NCBI GenBank assembly: GCA_016776605.1
Contig: JADHTB010000010.1
Location: 72,727 to 136,726, forward strand
Direction: 5' to 3'
Length of the DNA stretch: 64,000 bases
Origin: Alphaproteobacteria bacterium
Lineage (GTDB): Bacteria > Pseudomonadota > Alphaproteobacteria > GCA-2731375
Shown here: in pieces, positions 1 through 8,489 of the stretch
Layout: the number at the start of each line of letters is the position of its first letter
Numbering within the stretch: position 1 is the first letter of the stretch
Notes under the pieces: model-generated
The model's database searches: none
Told to the model about the DNA's origin: nothing
The model's input: only the letters and a program-made list of their open reading frames with translations
Made by a program: the position numbers and the translations under genes

Positions 1-3
1 TCC

Positions 4-870
4 TCAGTCATGGCTATCGGCATGCTTGGCGGCATGGCTATCGGCATGGCTGTCGATATCCGCATCAAAGATCAGCCGGTCTTCGCCCGCCAGACACAAA
101 AAGCGTTTGCCCTTGGCCCGGCCGATCACGGTCAGCTTGGCCTGGCGCGCCAGATCAACCCCCCAGGCGGTGAAACCTGATCGCGAGATCAATATTGGGA
201 TCCCCATACGCACGGTCTTGATAATCATTTCCGAGGTCAGACGTCCGGTGGTGTAAAAAATTTTGCCCCGCGCGGGTTCGTTATTCAGGAACATCCAGCC
301 GGCAATCTTGTCGATGGCGTTGTGCCGGCCCACGTCTTCCATATAGATCAGGGGCCGGTCTTCTTCACAAAGCACACAGCCGTGAATGGCGCCTGCGGTC
401 AGATACAGGCTGGGCTGTTGATTGATCTTGCGGCTAAGGCCATAGATCCACGAGGTCTTGAGCACCGCATCGCCCGGCAGTTCAATTTCGTCGAAATGTT
501 CCATGATGTCGCCAAAGGCCGTGCCCTGGGCGCAGCCGGAGGTCAGGGTCTTTTTCTTCAGCTTTTCCTCGAAATCCGTGCTCCGTTCGGTCCGCACCAC
601 AACGACCGCCAATTCCTCGTCGTAATCAATGCCGGTCAGCTTGTCATCGCTGCGCAACATGTTCTGGTTCAACAGATAACCCACGGCCAGACAATCGGGA
701 TGATCGCCGATGGTCATCATGGTGACGATTTCCTGACCATTAAGGTAGAGGGTCAAGGGCTGTTCGATCACCACGCGGGTGGTGACCTGGGCGCCGCTCT
801 GATCGATGCCGTCGACCTGTTGCGTCAGGCGCGCATCATCGGGCGCCGGGGCCAGTTGAAATTCTTTCAT
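4..870 (-). CDS. fdhD: Formate dehydrogenase accessory sulfurtransferase FdhD
   Basis: FdhD passes sulfur from an IscS-type cysteine desulfurase to the molybdenum cofactor of formate dehydrogenases in the cytoplasm. Family signatures seen are TSGCAQGT near residue 112, HGCVLCEEDR near 163 and MEDVGRHNAIDK near 177. The mobile loop has one Cys (GCAQG) where the E. coli protein has CxxC. The length (288 aa) is usual. ATG at 870 is taken as start; an in-frame GTG at 876 is possible and neither has a clear Shine-Dalgarno. The C terminus is an odd tail rich in His, Asp and Ser, encoded by short imperfect DNA repeats. No formate dehydrogenase subunit gene lies in the window. Confidence 0.9.
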   Translation of the reverse strand: MKEFQLAPAPDDARLTQQVDGIDQSGAQVTTRVVIEQPLTLYLNGQEIVTMMTIGDHPDCLAVGYLLNQNMLRSDDKLTGIDYDEELAVVVVRTERSTDFEEKLKKKTLTSGCAQGTAFGDIMEHFDEIELPGDAVLKTSWIYGLSRKINQQPSLYLTAGAIHGCVLCEEDRPLIYMEDVGRHNAIDKIAGWMFLNNEPARGKIFYTTGRLTSEMIIKTVRMGIPILISRSGFTAWGVDLARQAKLTVIGRAKGKRFLCLAGEDRLIFDADIDSHADSHAAKHADSHD

Positions 871-946
871 GGCCACAATATGGCCAAGGCCATGACCAAA
901 GCCAAGGCCGGGGATAAAAATGCCTCAAATCATGGGTCGCCGGCAA

Positions 947-1984
947 TCAGGCCATAAGAAATTGAAAGCTGAGCCCGGCAGCCAACGAGCCGACCAGAGC
1001 CAGGCCAAGATACCAGGCGAAAACCTGCAGACGGACCAGGGCAAAGACCGCGATGGCGGCCGGAATACAGGACACGCCACCAGCGACCATGAAAGACATC
1101 GCCGCCCCCGGCGCCATGCCCAGCTCCAGCAGGCCGGCGACCAATGGTATCGCCGCGAAGCCGTTCAAATAAGCCGGCACGCCGACAACCGCCGCCAGGG
1201 GAATGGCCCAGACGTTATCGCCACCAAGCAGATTGGCAATGGCCTCGGCCGGAACATAGGCCAACATGACGCTTTCCAGCAGAAAGGCCACCAGCAGCCA
1301 TTTGCCAAGGAACAATGAAGTCCGCCAGGCCTCGTTGGCGAATTTTTCCCGGCGCTCGTCCTCCCGCCAGAATTTCCAGGATACCTCTCCCTCGCTACGC
1401 ACCGAACCGGCGCCGCAACCGCCGTTGCCCACGCCGTCACGCAGGGGCATGGCAAAGCCACCCGCCCGTCGCAACATCAGCGTGGCGAAACCGCCCAACA
1501 GGCCAATCCCCAAGGCGGCAGCCGTCTTGCCGACGGCAAAGGGCAGCCCCAAGGTGCCCATGGTCAGCAAGAACATCTGCGGATCCATCAAGGGCGAGGC
1601 CAACCAGAACGCCATGACCGGCGCCAGCGGCACGCCCATGGCCAACAGGGCGGCGATCAAGGGGATCACGCCGCAGGAACAAAATGGCGAGAGGGCACCG
1701 AACAGCGAGGCGGCGAAAACCATCTGCACCGGTCGGCCCTGGAACACCTTGGCGATCAGATTATCGGCGCCCGAAGCCTTGGCATAAGCGGCCAGTCCGA
1801 TGGAAATGGCCAGGAAGGGTGCGATTTGCAACAAGCCGTTGCCCGCGAAACCAATGCTGGATGCGGTCTGATCCGGTGCCAACAAGGCGCCCAGCAACAA
1901 GGCGGCGGCGACCGCCAGCCAGACCCGGTCAATGCCGTAAACCCGCCGCGCCGCACCCGCGATGGAGAGGGAAATATCGCTCAT
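947..1984 (-). CDS. Permease of the YraQ/ArsP (PF03773) family, likely metal efflux
   Basis: A multi-spanning inner-membrane permease of 345 aa. The diagnostic motif is SPFCSCGVIPL near residue 99, the conserved Cys pair of the DUF318/ArsP-like family, and a second half carries VSCIPAAIAVFALV. A Gly- and charge-rich cytoplasmic linker (residues about 180-215) separates the two membrane halves. Members export arsenicals or Cu/Zn-type metals; the substrate here is not known. The start codon overlaps the stop of the upstream ArsR regulator (ATGA), so the two are translationally coupled. This arrangement supports a metal- or metalloid-responsive export operon. Confidence 0.82.
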   Translation of the reverse strand: MSDISLSIAGAARRVYGIDRVWLAVAAALLLGALLAPDQTASSIGFAGNGLLQIAPFLAISIGLAAYAKASGADNLIAKVFQGRPVQMVFAASLFGALSPFCSCGVIPLIAALLAMGVPLAPVMAFWLASPLMDPQMFLLTMGTLGLPFAVGKTAAALGIGLLGGFATLMLRRAGGFAMPLRDGVGNGGCGAGSVRSEGEVSWKFWREDERREKFANEAWRTSLFLGKWLLVAFLLESVMLAYVPAEAIANLLGGDNVWAIPLAAVVGVPAYLNGFAAIPLVAGLLELGMAPGAAMSFMVAGGVSCIPAAIAVFALVRLQVFAWYLGLALVGSLAAGLSFQFLMA

Positions 1985-2367
1985 GCCGCAGATCCTTCCT
2001 CAATATCAGATATTTCGTGGTCATGCCCCGCGATCACGCCGTGGGCGATGCCATCGGCGGCGCAACAATTTCGCGTCAAAAACCGCAAGACAGCATCCAT
2101 GCGCATATAATTGGCCCGGCAGATCAGCTTTCGCCCCTGCCGTTCCTGTTCTACCAGATCCACCTGGATCAACCGTGACAGATGATGGGATAAGGTGGAG
2201 GCCGGCACGCCAAGGCGCGCCTGGATCGCCCCAACGGTCAAACCACCGCGCCCCGCCGGCACCAACAAGGTGTAAACGGCCAAGCGGGTCTCGTTGCCCA
2301 GGGCCTCCATGGCATCAGCGGTCTGCTGCAGATCGGGTGTGTCGTGTAGTGCAATTATTTCGTTCAT
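1981..2367 (-). CDS. ArsR/SmtB-family metal-responsive repressor
   Basis: A small winged-helix regulator (128 aa) with the ArsR-type core ALGNETRLAVYTLL followed by a recognition helix VPASTLSHHLSRL. The C-terminal part holds possible metal ligands: adjacent cysteines (RNCCAADG) and a His cluster (AHGVIAGHDHE). Members bind operator DNA as dimers and release it on metal binding. It is the first gene of a two-gene operon with the permease, so it most likely represses its own operon. ATG at 2367 fits the domain start; a TTG at 2403 would add 12 residues. The inducing metal cannot be told from sequence. Confidence 0.85.
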   Translation of the reverse strand: MNEIIALHDTPDLQQTADAMEALGNETRLAVYTLLVPAGRGGLTVGAIQARLGVPASTLSHHLSRLIQVDLVEQERQGRKLICRANYMRMDAVLRFLTRNCCAADGIAHGVIAGHDHEISDIEEGSAA

Positions 2368-2444
2368 GGAGGGTAATTTAAGGCACCCCGCAGACAATTG
2401 CAACTATATTTCTAGAATCATCGAATTAAATAATTGCTCAATGA

Positions 2445-3041
2445 CTACGCATGTCCCGCTTCGACGGACAGGAATGACGGGTCGATCCCAACCTTGCGCA
2501 CGGCGCGGTCCCATTTTTCGCCTAATTCGTCATCAAACAGCAGGCCGGGGTCAGCCGAAACATTGAGCCAGCCATTGGCCTGAATTTCCTTGTCCAACTG
2601 GCCGGCGGACCAGCCGGCATAACCCAGAGTCAGCAGACTGCGGGCCGGACCTTCGCCTTCGGCGATGGAACGCAGAATATCCACCGTCGCCGTCAGGCCC
2701 ACGTCGTCGGTCACTTGCAGGGTTGAATCCTGGCGGTAATCCAATGAATGCAGGACGAAACCCCGGCCGGTTTCCACCGGGCCACCGACCAGGATCGGGA
2801 TCGGGTTTTTGATGCTCTCGGCCTCGACCTCGATCTCCAACTGCTTCAATAGTTCAGGAAAATCAATTTCGCTGGCCCTTTTATTGACCACCAAACCCAT
2901 GGCGCCATCCGCCGAATGGGCACACATGTATATGACCGTCCTTTCGAACCGCGGATCACCCATGGTGGGCATGGCGATCAAAAGTTGCCCGGTCATATAG
3001 CCGTCGCCGCTCAGAGCGGTGTTGGCGGCGTCGTTCGGCAT
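2445..3041 (-). CDS. yqgE: YqgE/AlgH family protein
   Basis: A conserved cytoplasmic protein of the UPF0301 (YqgE/AlgH) family whose biochemical role is unsettled. Signatures seen are YMTGQLLIAMPTMGDPRFER near the N terminus, GAMGLVVNK, and a middle PILVGGPVETGRGFVLH, with LTLGYAGWSAGQLDKEI later. The length (198 aa) is normal. The ATG at 3041 is preferred because AAGG lies seven bases upstream; GTG at 3077 and ATG at 3068 are possible longer starts. It is transcribed away from the DsbD-like gene across an AT-rich divergent spacer with inverted repeats. Confidence 0.9.
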   Translation of the reverse strand: MPNDAANTALSGDGYMTGQLLIAMPTMGDPRFERTVIYMCAHSADGAMGLVVNKRASEIDFPELLKQLEIEVEAESIKNPIPILVGGPVETGRGFVLHSLDYRQDSTLQVTDDVGLTATVDILRSIAEGEGPARSLLTLGYAGWSAGQLDKEIQANGWLNVSADPGLLFDDELGEKWDRAVRKVGIDPSFLSVEAGHA

Positions 3042-3125
3042 CGCATCACCTTTGTCGTCAGATTCCATACTATCCACTTGGGCATGCCGACGGGGAAATT
3101 CAAATTCTCACGCTATTGTCAGCTC

Positions 3126-3176
3126 ATATAGGTTAATTAACCCCTATATTGTAGGCTATGGATTATTAAATATAGG
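3126..3176. promoter_or_regulatory. Triple inverted-repeat motif in a divergent promoter region
   Basis: Between yqgE (minus) and the DsbD-like gene (plus), the motif ATATAGG occurs at 3126-3132, inverted as CCTATAT at 3143-3149, and again as AATATAGG at 3169-3176. The first pair flanks TTAATTAA, forming a strong dyad. Such spacing in a divergent AT-rich spacer suggests an operator or overlapping promoter elements. No regulator is assigned. Confidence 0.4.
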
Positions 3177-3194
3177 CAAAATTCCTACAAAAAG

Positions 3195-4136
3195 ATGCAA
3201 AAATTGACGCTGATGTTACCCAATTGCGCCGTAGCAGGGCGAGCCGCCCGGTTCGTGGCCGTCGCGGCCATGGCCGCCGCCCTTCTGGCCGGCCCCACCC
3301 AGGCCGAAACCGCTCCTGAAACCATTTCGCAAACCGCATCTGGAAGCTGGCAGAGAACCGATGAAGCCGCCGCCCGCCTGATCGCCGGACAAAGCCGGGT
3401 GGATGGCGACGGTCGGATCTGGCTGGGGGTACAAATCAGGCTTGCTCCGGGCTGGAAGACATATTGGCGCAATCCGGGCGAATCGGGGGCGCCCCCCCGC
3501 CTGGATTGGAGCGCATCGGGCAATCTGAAAACGGTTGAGGTGCATTGGCCCGCGCCGCAACGTTTCAGCAGCTTTGGTTTCGACAGTTTTGGCTATCACG
3601 ACGAGGTTGTCTTGCCGGTATTGCTGACGGTGGCAGCGCCCTCGCGGGCCACCACCGCCCGGCTGAAGCTGGATTATATGGTTTGCGCCCAGGTCTGCAT
3701 TCCCATGCACGCCGAACTGGCCCTGGATCTGCCCGCCACTGTCGCGGGCGCCACGGGTGTTATTGCGGCCAAGGCGGCAGCAAGCAACTTCGCGCCCCTG
3801 ATCCGGCGCTATCTGGATCAGGTGCCCCAGCCGGCGGCCAAGGTCGGCCTCGCCATCAAAAGCGCGGTGGTAAGCGGCCCGCCCGGCGAACAGATTTTGC
3901 AAATAACGGGCCATTCAGAGCCGCCTTTCGCGGCGCCCGATCTGATGGTTGAAGGGCCGGAGCCTTTCGGTTTCGGCCGCCCTAAACTGACCTATGGCGC
4001 GGGCCGCCACGAGGTGTCCATGGCGTTACCTGTCTATGCCGGCACTGGCCAGGCAAAGCTGACAACCCAGATGCTGACGCTTACCATGGTGGACGGCCAC
4101 CGCGCCGTGGAACGCCGGGTTATCCTGGGCCAATAA
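3195..4136 (+). CDS. DsbD N-terminal (alpha) domain-type thiol-disulfide protein
   Basis: A predicted exported protein of 313 aa. An N-terminal signal peptide ends near the TQAETAPE junction (about residue 37). The body matches the periplasmic alpha domain of thiol:disulfide interchange protein DsbD (PF11412): GWKTYWRNPGESGAPP, then the redox pair YMVCAQVCIPM. The membrane beta domain and thioredoxin gamma domain of full DsbD are absent, so this is a stand-alone alpha-domain protein, as seen in other alphaproteobacteria. It probably takes electrons from a CcdA/ScsB-type membrane partner and passes them to periplasmic proteins. A peroxiredoxin gene follows downstream. The start has only a weak A-rich ribosome site. 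Confidence 0.78.
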   Translation: MQKLTLMLPNCAVAGRAARFVAVAAMAAALLAGPTQAETAPETISQTASGSWQRTDEAAARLIAGQSRVDGDGRIWLGVQIRLAPGWKTYWRNPGESGAPPRLDWSASGNLKTVEVHWPAPQRFSSFGFDSFGYHDEVVLPVLLTVAAPSRATTARLKLDYMVCAQVCIPMHAELALDLPATVAGATGVIAAKAAASNFAPLIRRYLDQVPQPAAKVGLAIKSAVVSGPPGEQILQITGHSEPPFAAPDLMVEGPEPFGFGRPKLTYGAGRHEVSMALPVYAGTGQAKLTTQMLTLTMVDGHRAVERRVILGQ

Positions 4137-4210
4137 AAATCCGCGCCGCGCTTTGCATCCATCCGCATCGGAGCTATATGCTTTAGAGACGCTGTCGGGC
4201 GCGGGGTTGC

Positions 4211-4255
4211 CACAAACAATTACGGCACCAACAATTCTGACACGAACAATTATTC
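4211..4255 (+). repeat. Three 15-bp direct repeats (CACNAACAATT) upstream of the peroxiredoxin
   Basis: Three head-to-tail units start at 4211, 4226 and 4241. Each begins CACNAACAATT and then diverges, with an exact 15-bp period. They lie 36-80 bases before the peroxiredoxin ATG. Regular spacing near one and a half helical turns suggests an iterated regulator site, but this is inferred only from position and periodicity. Confidence 0.55.
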
Positions 4256-4290
4256 AACGAGCGATAACCAGACGATGGGGAGATGCGACG

Positions 4291-4776
4291 ATGACGATTT
4301 CAGTTGGCGACAAGATGCCTTCGGGCACTTTGATGACCATGGGCGACGGCGGTCCGGAGCCCGTATCAACGGACGAATGGTTTAGCGGCAAAAAAGTAGT
4401 GCTGTTCGGCCTGCCCGGCGCCTTCACGCCGACGTGCTCGGCCCAACATGTGCCCAGCTACGTGGAAAACCATACCGCGTTGGCGGCCAAGGGTGTCGAT
4501 GCGGTGGGCTGCATGTCGGTCAACGACGCCTTTGTCATGGGCGCCTGGGGCAAGGATCAGCAGGTTGGCAACAAAGTGACCATGCTGGCCGACGGCAGCG
4601 CCGCATATACCCAGGCCCTGGGGTTGGAGTTGGATTTGACCGCGCGCGGCATGGGCGTTCGTTGTCAGCGATTTGCCATTGTCGTGGATGACGGCGTGGT
4701 CAGCGCCGTCCAGATCGAGGATAGTCCAGGCGGCATCGAAAAGTCCGGCGCCCAGGCAGTCCTGGAACTTCTGTAA
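4291..4776 (+). CDS. Peroxiredoxin, Prx5/hybrid type
   Basis: A cytoplasmic thiol peroxidase that reduces hydrogen peroxide and alkyl hydroperoxides. The Prx5 signature is GLPGAFTPTCSAQHVPSYVE at residues about 40-58, with the PxxxTxxC motif intact; the peroxidatic Cys is the one in TPTCS. CMSVNDAFVMGAW and GMGVRCQRFAIVVDDG are also typical. ATG at 4291 is chosen because GGGGAG lies eight bases upstream and it matches the family N terminus; an ORF extension to 4153 is upstream sequence. The gene ends just before a strong intrinsic terminator. It contrasts with the TGA-containing peroxiredoxin at 20627. Confidence 0.92.
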   Translation: MTISVGDKMPSGTLMTMGDGGPEPVSTDEWFSGKKVVLFGLPGAFTPTCSAQHVPSYVENHTALAAKGVDAVGCMSVNDAFVMGAWGKDQQVGNKVTMLADGSAAYTQALGLELDLTARGMGVRCQRFAIVVDDGVVSAVQIEDSPGGIEKSGAQAVLELL

Positions 4777-4793
4777 CAAGCTTTCGGCGACAA

Positions 4794-4827
4794 AACGCCC
4801 CGGTGGTTTCCCCGCCGGGGCGTTTCT
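4794..4827 (+). terminator. Intrinsic terminator between converging genes
   Basis: A perfect 10-bp stem, AACGCCCCGG (4794-4803) with CCGGGGCGTT (4815-4824), has an 11-base loop and is followed by TCTT. T-rich sequence lies on both sides, so it can end the peroxiredoxin transcript and also the converging HTH gene. Confidence 0.85.
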
Positions 4828-5315
4828 TATTCGTCCTGGGGAATCCTGGCGCGCACCGAGACCCGCATGGCCGCGACGGCGGCCAGCAATTCGTCCACCT
4901 CTTTCAATAACGCGGGTGCTTCCTGGGCATCGATATCGCCGTCGTCGGCCAGATATTCGCCGGCCCGGTGGAAGACATCACCCGCCTCCTTGCCAATCGA
5001 GGCGAGATGATCAAGCCAGCTGCCCACCGCCTTGACCGCCGGTAAATGTAACAAAAGCGCATCATGCTCGGCGGCAAGATGTTCGGTGACCGGCATTTCG
5101 CCCGCCGCGCGTTCCAACGCCAGCACCACATCCAAGGGCATGTGCCGTTCGCCGTAGCGCGGATTGCCATATTCCGACAATGTGGACTTTGAAACCCGGC
5201 AGACCGCGGCCGCCTTGGCTTCACCGCCGACCGCGTGCAATAGGGCCCGCACCGCCGATTTTATGTCGCCGTAGCGTTCGGGGTGAAACGAATGAATTCT
5301 ACTTTTATTGCTCAT
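4827..5315 (-). CDS. Small DNA-binding-like protein, CII-type HTH (uncertain)
   Basis: A 162-aa protein. The N-terminal part, KSAVRALLHAVGGEAKAAAV followed by CRVSKSTLSEYGNP, resembles a helix-turn-helix of the kind in phage CII/XRE-type regulators. The C-terminal half is acidic and helical (DDGDIDAQEAPALLKEVDEL). It stands alone between a terminator and the band-7 gene, with no phage genes nearby. ATG at 5315 is preferred; GTG at 5333 is possible. A regulatory role is inference; no target can be named. Confidence 0.6.
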   Translation of the reverse strand: MSNKSRIHSFHPERYGDIKSAVRALLHAVGGEAKAAAVCRVSKSTLSEYGNPRYGERHMPLDVVLALERAAGEMPVTEHLAAEHDALLLHLPAVKAVGSWLDHLASIGKEAGDVFHRAGEYLADDGDIDAQEAPALLKEVDELLAAVAAMRVSVRARIPQDE

Positions 5316-5417
5316 GTCCGGATTTCGCCCCACTAATTCCGCTTGTCGTAGATGCCTGTCATGTAAAGCTGTACAATAACGCGACTGCGGGAAATTAAAT
5401 TACCAAAGGACATTAGC

Positions 5418-6422
5418 ATGATTCTCAACTTTGACGGTTCGACCATCTTTGTTTTTGTTTTGGTATTGCTTGCCATCATCCTGGTTATCTCTGGGGTGAA
5501 GGCGGTGCCCCAAGGCATGGAGTACACCGTCGAACGGTTTGGCCGCTATACCCGCACCCTGGCGCCGGGCCTGCACTTGATCGTGCCGATCGTCGATCGC
5601 CTCGGCGCTAAAATGAACATGATGGAGCAGGTACTGGACGTCCCCACCCAGGAAGTCATCACCAAGGACAACGCCATGGTGGCGGTCGATGGCGTGGTGT
5701 TCTTTCAGGTTTTAGACGCTGCCTCCGCCGCCTATGAAGTCAGCCAGTTGGAACGAGCGACCTTGAACCTGACCATGACCAATATCCGTACTGTCATGGG
5801 CAGCATGGATTTAGACGAGTTGTTGTCCAAGCGGGACGAGATCAATGCCCGCCTGCTGACCGTGGTTGATGGCGCCACATCACCCTGGGGCATCAAGGTG
5901 ACGCGAATCGAGATCAAGGATATTGCCCCGCCGCGGGATTTGGTTGATGCCATGGCCAGGCAGATGAAGGCGGAGCGGGAGAAACGCGCCAATATTCTGG
6001 AAGCGGAAGGCTTCCGAGCCGCTGAAATCCTGCGGGCGGAAGGCGAAAAACAGGGCGCCATTCTGGAGGCCGAAGGCCGGCGCGAAGCCGCGTTCCGCGA
6101 TGCCGAGGCGCGGGAGCGGGAGGCTAAGGCAGAGGCGGCGGCGACGACCATGGTTTCCGAAGCCATCAGCAAGGGCGATGTGCAGGCGATCAACTATTTC
6201 GTCGCGCAAAAATATATCGAGGCCCTGGGCCAGATCGCCACGTCCCCCAACCAAAAAATTCTCATGCTGCCGCTTGAAGCCTCCTCTGTCATTGGCGCGA
6301 TTGGGGGCATTGCCGAGATCGCCCGTGAAAGCTTCCGTGACCGCGACGACGATGGCGGCGGCAGCGGCGGCAGCGCTGGCGGAACCAGCGGCGGCTCACC
6401 CATCCCGCGTAGCGGAGGATAG
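5418..6422 (+). CDS. qmcA: SPFH/band 7 membrane protein, QmcA-like
   Basis: A membrane-anchored scaffold of the SPFH (stomatin/prohibitin) family, 334 aa. Residues about 8-28 form one transmembrane segment, followed by [19 protein letters not shown] and the band-7 core through about 200. A long alanine- and glutamate-rich coiled coil follows (repeats of EAEGFRAAE type), and the end is a Gly/Ser-rich linker. These proteins form oligomeric cages in the inner membrane and act with an NfeD-type partner. Here the nfeD gene starts four bases after this stop. AAAGGA lies upstream of the ATG. Confidence 0.9.
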   Translation: MILNFDGSTIFVFVLVLLAIILVISGVKAVPQGMEYTVERFGRYTRTLAPGLHLIVPIVDRLGAKMNMMEQVLDVPTQEVITKDNAMVAVDGVVFFQVLDAASAAYEVSQLERATLNLTMTNIRTVMGSMDLDELLSKRDEINARLLTVVDGATSPWGIKVTRIEIKDIAPPRDLVDAMARQMKAEREKRANILEAEGFRAAEILRAEGEKQGAILEAEGRREAAFRDAEAREREAKAEAAATTMVSEAISKGDVQAINYFVAQKYIEALGQIATSPNQKILMLPLEASSVIGAIGGIAEIARESFRDRDDDGGGSGGSAGGTSGGSPIPRSGG

Positions 6423-6426
6423 TCAG

Positions 6427-6888
6427 GTGCAGGTGCTGCTTTATCTGGAAACCCTGGCCTATTGGGATTGGTTTATTGCCGCTCTAATTTTGGTGATTCT
6501 GGAGATTTTTGCGCCGGGCGCGGTCTTCATGTGGCTGGGCATAGCCGCCGGCGCGGTCGGCGCCGTGGTTTTCATGGCTCCGGAATTGGATTGGCAATGG
6601 CAGCTTACCTTGTTCGCGGTGCTTTCCGTCGTCTCCATTGTCGTCTCGCGCCGCTATCTGAAAAGCAGCCCCCTGGCCACCGACCATCCCGATCTGAACC
6701 GGCGCGGCGCGCAACATGTGGGCCGTGATTTTGTTTTGGACGAAGCCATCGCAGGCGGTCACGGCCGCATGAAAATCGATGACAGCACCTGGCGCGTGGA
6801 AGGGCCGGACCTGCCTGCCGGCACCAGGGTCCGCGTCACCGCCATCGCCGGGGCAACATTGCACATCGAACCCACCCCACCCAGCTAG
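6427..6888 (+). CDS. NfeD-family membrane protein
   Basis: A 153-aa inner-membrane protein with three or so hydrophobic segments (FIAALILVILEIFAPGAVF, WLGIAAGAVGAVVFMA, LFAVLSVVSIVV). A soluble C-terminal OB-fold domain follows, with the pattern GRMKIDDSTWRVEG and LPAGTRVRVTAI. NfeD proteins pair with SPFH proteins and may regulate membrane quality control. GTG at 6427 is the start: GGAGG at 6414-6418 sits eight bases before it, and the upstream in-frame ORF is only the shifted frame of qmcA. The four-base gap makes co-translation with qmcA likely. Confidence 0.88.
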   Translation: MQVLLYLETLAYWDWFIAALILVILEIFAPGAVFMWLGIAAGAVGAVVFMAPELDWQWQLTLFAVLSVVSIVVSRRYLKSSPLATDHPDLNRRGAQHVGRDFVLDEAIAGGHGRMKIDDSTWRVEGPDLPAGTRVRVTAIAGATLHIEPTPPS

Positions 6889-6965
6889 ATCGACACCTGG
6901 GGCTTGACCTCGCCATGCCAAGGTGGTGTTGTCCCGCCGCGAATTTAGGTGGGGAGACGAGTTAG

Positions 6966-7712
6966 ATGTCAGGTGTTTTAGTGGTCACCGGGTCAAGCCG
7001 CGGCATTGGCGCGGCCTGCGCCATTTTGGGCGCGGCCAGAGGTTTCAAGGTTTGCGTCAATTATCACAGCAGCCCGGACCGGGCCGAAGCGGTGGTGGCG
7101 AAAATTGCCGCGGCCGGCGGTCAAGCCATTGCCGTTAGCGGCGACATGGGACAGGCAAAGGATATTGCCGCCCTGTTCCAGCAGGTCGACGCGGCCCTGG
7201 GCCCGGTCACCGCGTTGATCAATAATGCCGGCATGACCGGCACTGTCGGCCGCCTGGAAGAGATGACGGAGTCCGATATGGAGGCTGTCTTTCGCCTTAA
7301 CCTGATCGGGCCATTTTTGTGCGCCCGCGAGGCGATCAAGCGCATGTCCACCAAGCATGGCGGCCAAGGCGGGGTGATCGTCAACATTAGTTCAGCGGCG
7401 GCAAGACTGGGCGGCGCCAACCAATATCTGCATTACGCGGCATCAAAGGGCGGCTTGGAAACCTTCACCAAGGGCCTGGGCCTGGAAGTGGCGGCCGACG
7501 GCATCCGCGTCGTTGGCGTGCAACCCGGTATCATCGATACGGAAATTCACGCCCGCATGGGCATGCCGGAGCGGGTGGCGGAGCTGGGCCCGGCATCCCC
7601 CATGGGACGGGCTGGCACGGCGGAGGAAATGGCCGAAGCCGCGCTGTGGCTGATCAGCGATGGGGCCTCCTACATCAATGCAACGACCATCGAAGCAACA
7701 GGCGGGCGCTAG
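6966..7712 (+). CDS. SDR-family oxidoreductase
   Basis: A classical short-chain dehydrogenase/reductase, 248 aa. It shows the nucleotide-binding TGSSRGIGAA motif at residues 8-17, NNAG near 87, and the catalytic Ser plus YAASK near 155-160. The C-terminal part (IIDTEIHARMGMP) is near YgfF-like members of unknown substrate. A GGGGAG ribosome site lies upstream. It is followed after three bases by cysQ, so the two are probably co-transcribed. NADP or NAD preference and substrate cannot be fixed by sight. Confidence 0.88.
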   Translation: MSGVLVVTGSSRGIGAACAILGAARGFKVCVNYHSSPDRAEAVVAKIAAAGGQAIAVSGDMGQAKDIAALFQQVDAALGPVTALINNAGMTGTVGRLEEMTESDMEAVFRLNLIGPFLCAREAIKRMSTKHGGQGGVIVNISSAAARLGGANQYLHYAASKGGLETFTKGLGLEVAADGIRVVGVQPGIIDTEIHARMGMPERVAELGPASPMGRAGTAEEMAEAALWLISDGASYINATTIEATGGR

Positions 7713-7715
7713 GTT

Positions 7716-8489
7716 ATGACGGACAATGACAAGGATCTGGCAGCCGCGATCGAGGCCATCGCATTGCAGGCCGGTGCCGCCATCATGGAAATCTACAGCC
7801 GGGATTTCGCGGTCGAGACCAAGGCGGACAATTCACCGGTGACCGAGGCCGATCAGGCAGCGGAGGCCATAATTGTCGCCGCCCTGCGTCAGCTGACCCC
7901 GCACATTCCCGTAGTAGCGGAAGAAGAGGTCGCCGCCGGTCACCAGCCCGACGTCGGCGCTGGGCCGTTCTGGCTGGTTGATCCCCTGGATGGCACACGG
8001 GAATTCATTTCGCGCAATGGCGACTTCACGGTCAACATCGCCCTCATCCGCGGCGGCGCGCCGGTCCTGGGCACGGTATATGTACCGGCCAGGGAGGAAA
8101 CCTATACCGCCGCCGGGCCGGGCCGAGTCAGCCGCCGGCGCGGGGCGGGCGCGGCAGAGGCAATCAGCGCCCGGACGCCCGCCGGCGATGGCCTGGTGGC
8201 CATGGTCAGCCGTTCACACGCTTCACCCGAAACCGATGATTTTCTGGCGGATTTTGACATAAAGGAACGCATTGATGCGGGCAGCAGCCTGAAATTCTGC
8301 CGCCTGGCGGAAGGTGCGGCCGATTTATATCCCCGCCTGGGCCGCACCATGGAATGGGACACCGCCGCCGGTCACGCAGTATTGGCATGTGCGGGGGGCA
8401 GTGTCCGCCGCCTGGATGGCAGCCCTTTACGCTATGGCAAGGACGGCTTTGAAAATCCGTATTTCGTGGCCCGTGGCCGGGAAAGCTAG
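7716..8489 (+). CDS. cysQ: 3'(2'),5'-bisphosphate nucleotidase CysQ
   Basis: A magnesium-dependent phosphatase of the inositol monophosphatase superfamily that removes the 3' phosphate from PAP or PAPS, clearing by-products of sulfate assimilation. Metal-binding motifs are SPVTEAD, EEE, and WLVDPLDGTREFI near residue 87, with a later WDTAAGHAVLACAGG. The length (257 aa) is normal. It follows the SDR closely. Its TAG stop is the first three bases of a palindromic element (8487-8550), so the C terminus, ending ARGRES, was probably fixed by that insertion. Confidence 0.9.
   Translation: MTDNDKDLAAAIEAIALQAGAAIMEIYSRDFAVETKADNSPVTEADQAAEAIIVAALRQLTPHIPVVAEEEVAAGHQPDVGAGPFWLVDPLDGTREFISRNGDFTVNIALIRGGAPVLGTVYVPAREETYTAAGPGRVSRRRGAGAAEAISARTPAGDGLVAMVSRSHASPETDDFLADFDIKERIDAGSSLKFCRLAEGAADLYPRLGRTMEWDTAAGHAVLACAGGSVRRLDGSPLRYGKDGFENPYFVARGRES

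Noticed and set aside
4827..5315. CII-like regulator as a sign of a prophage
   Set aside because: No integrase, capsid, tail or att-like repeats are near; flanking genes are ordinary chromosomal genes.
8487..8489. TAG codons at element ends as pyrrolysine sites
   Set aside because: The genes end at their natural family length and no reading frame with homology continues after the TAG.
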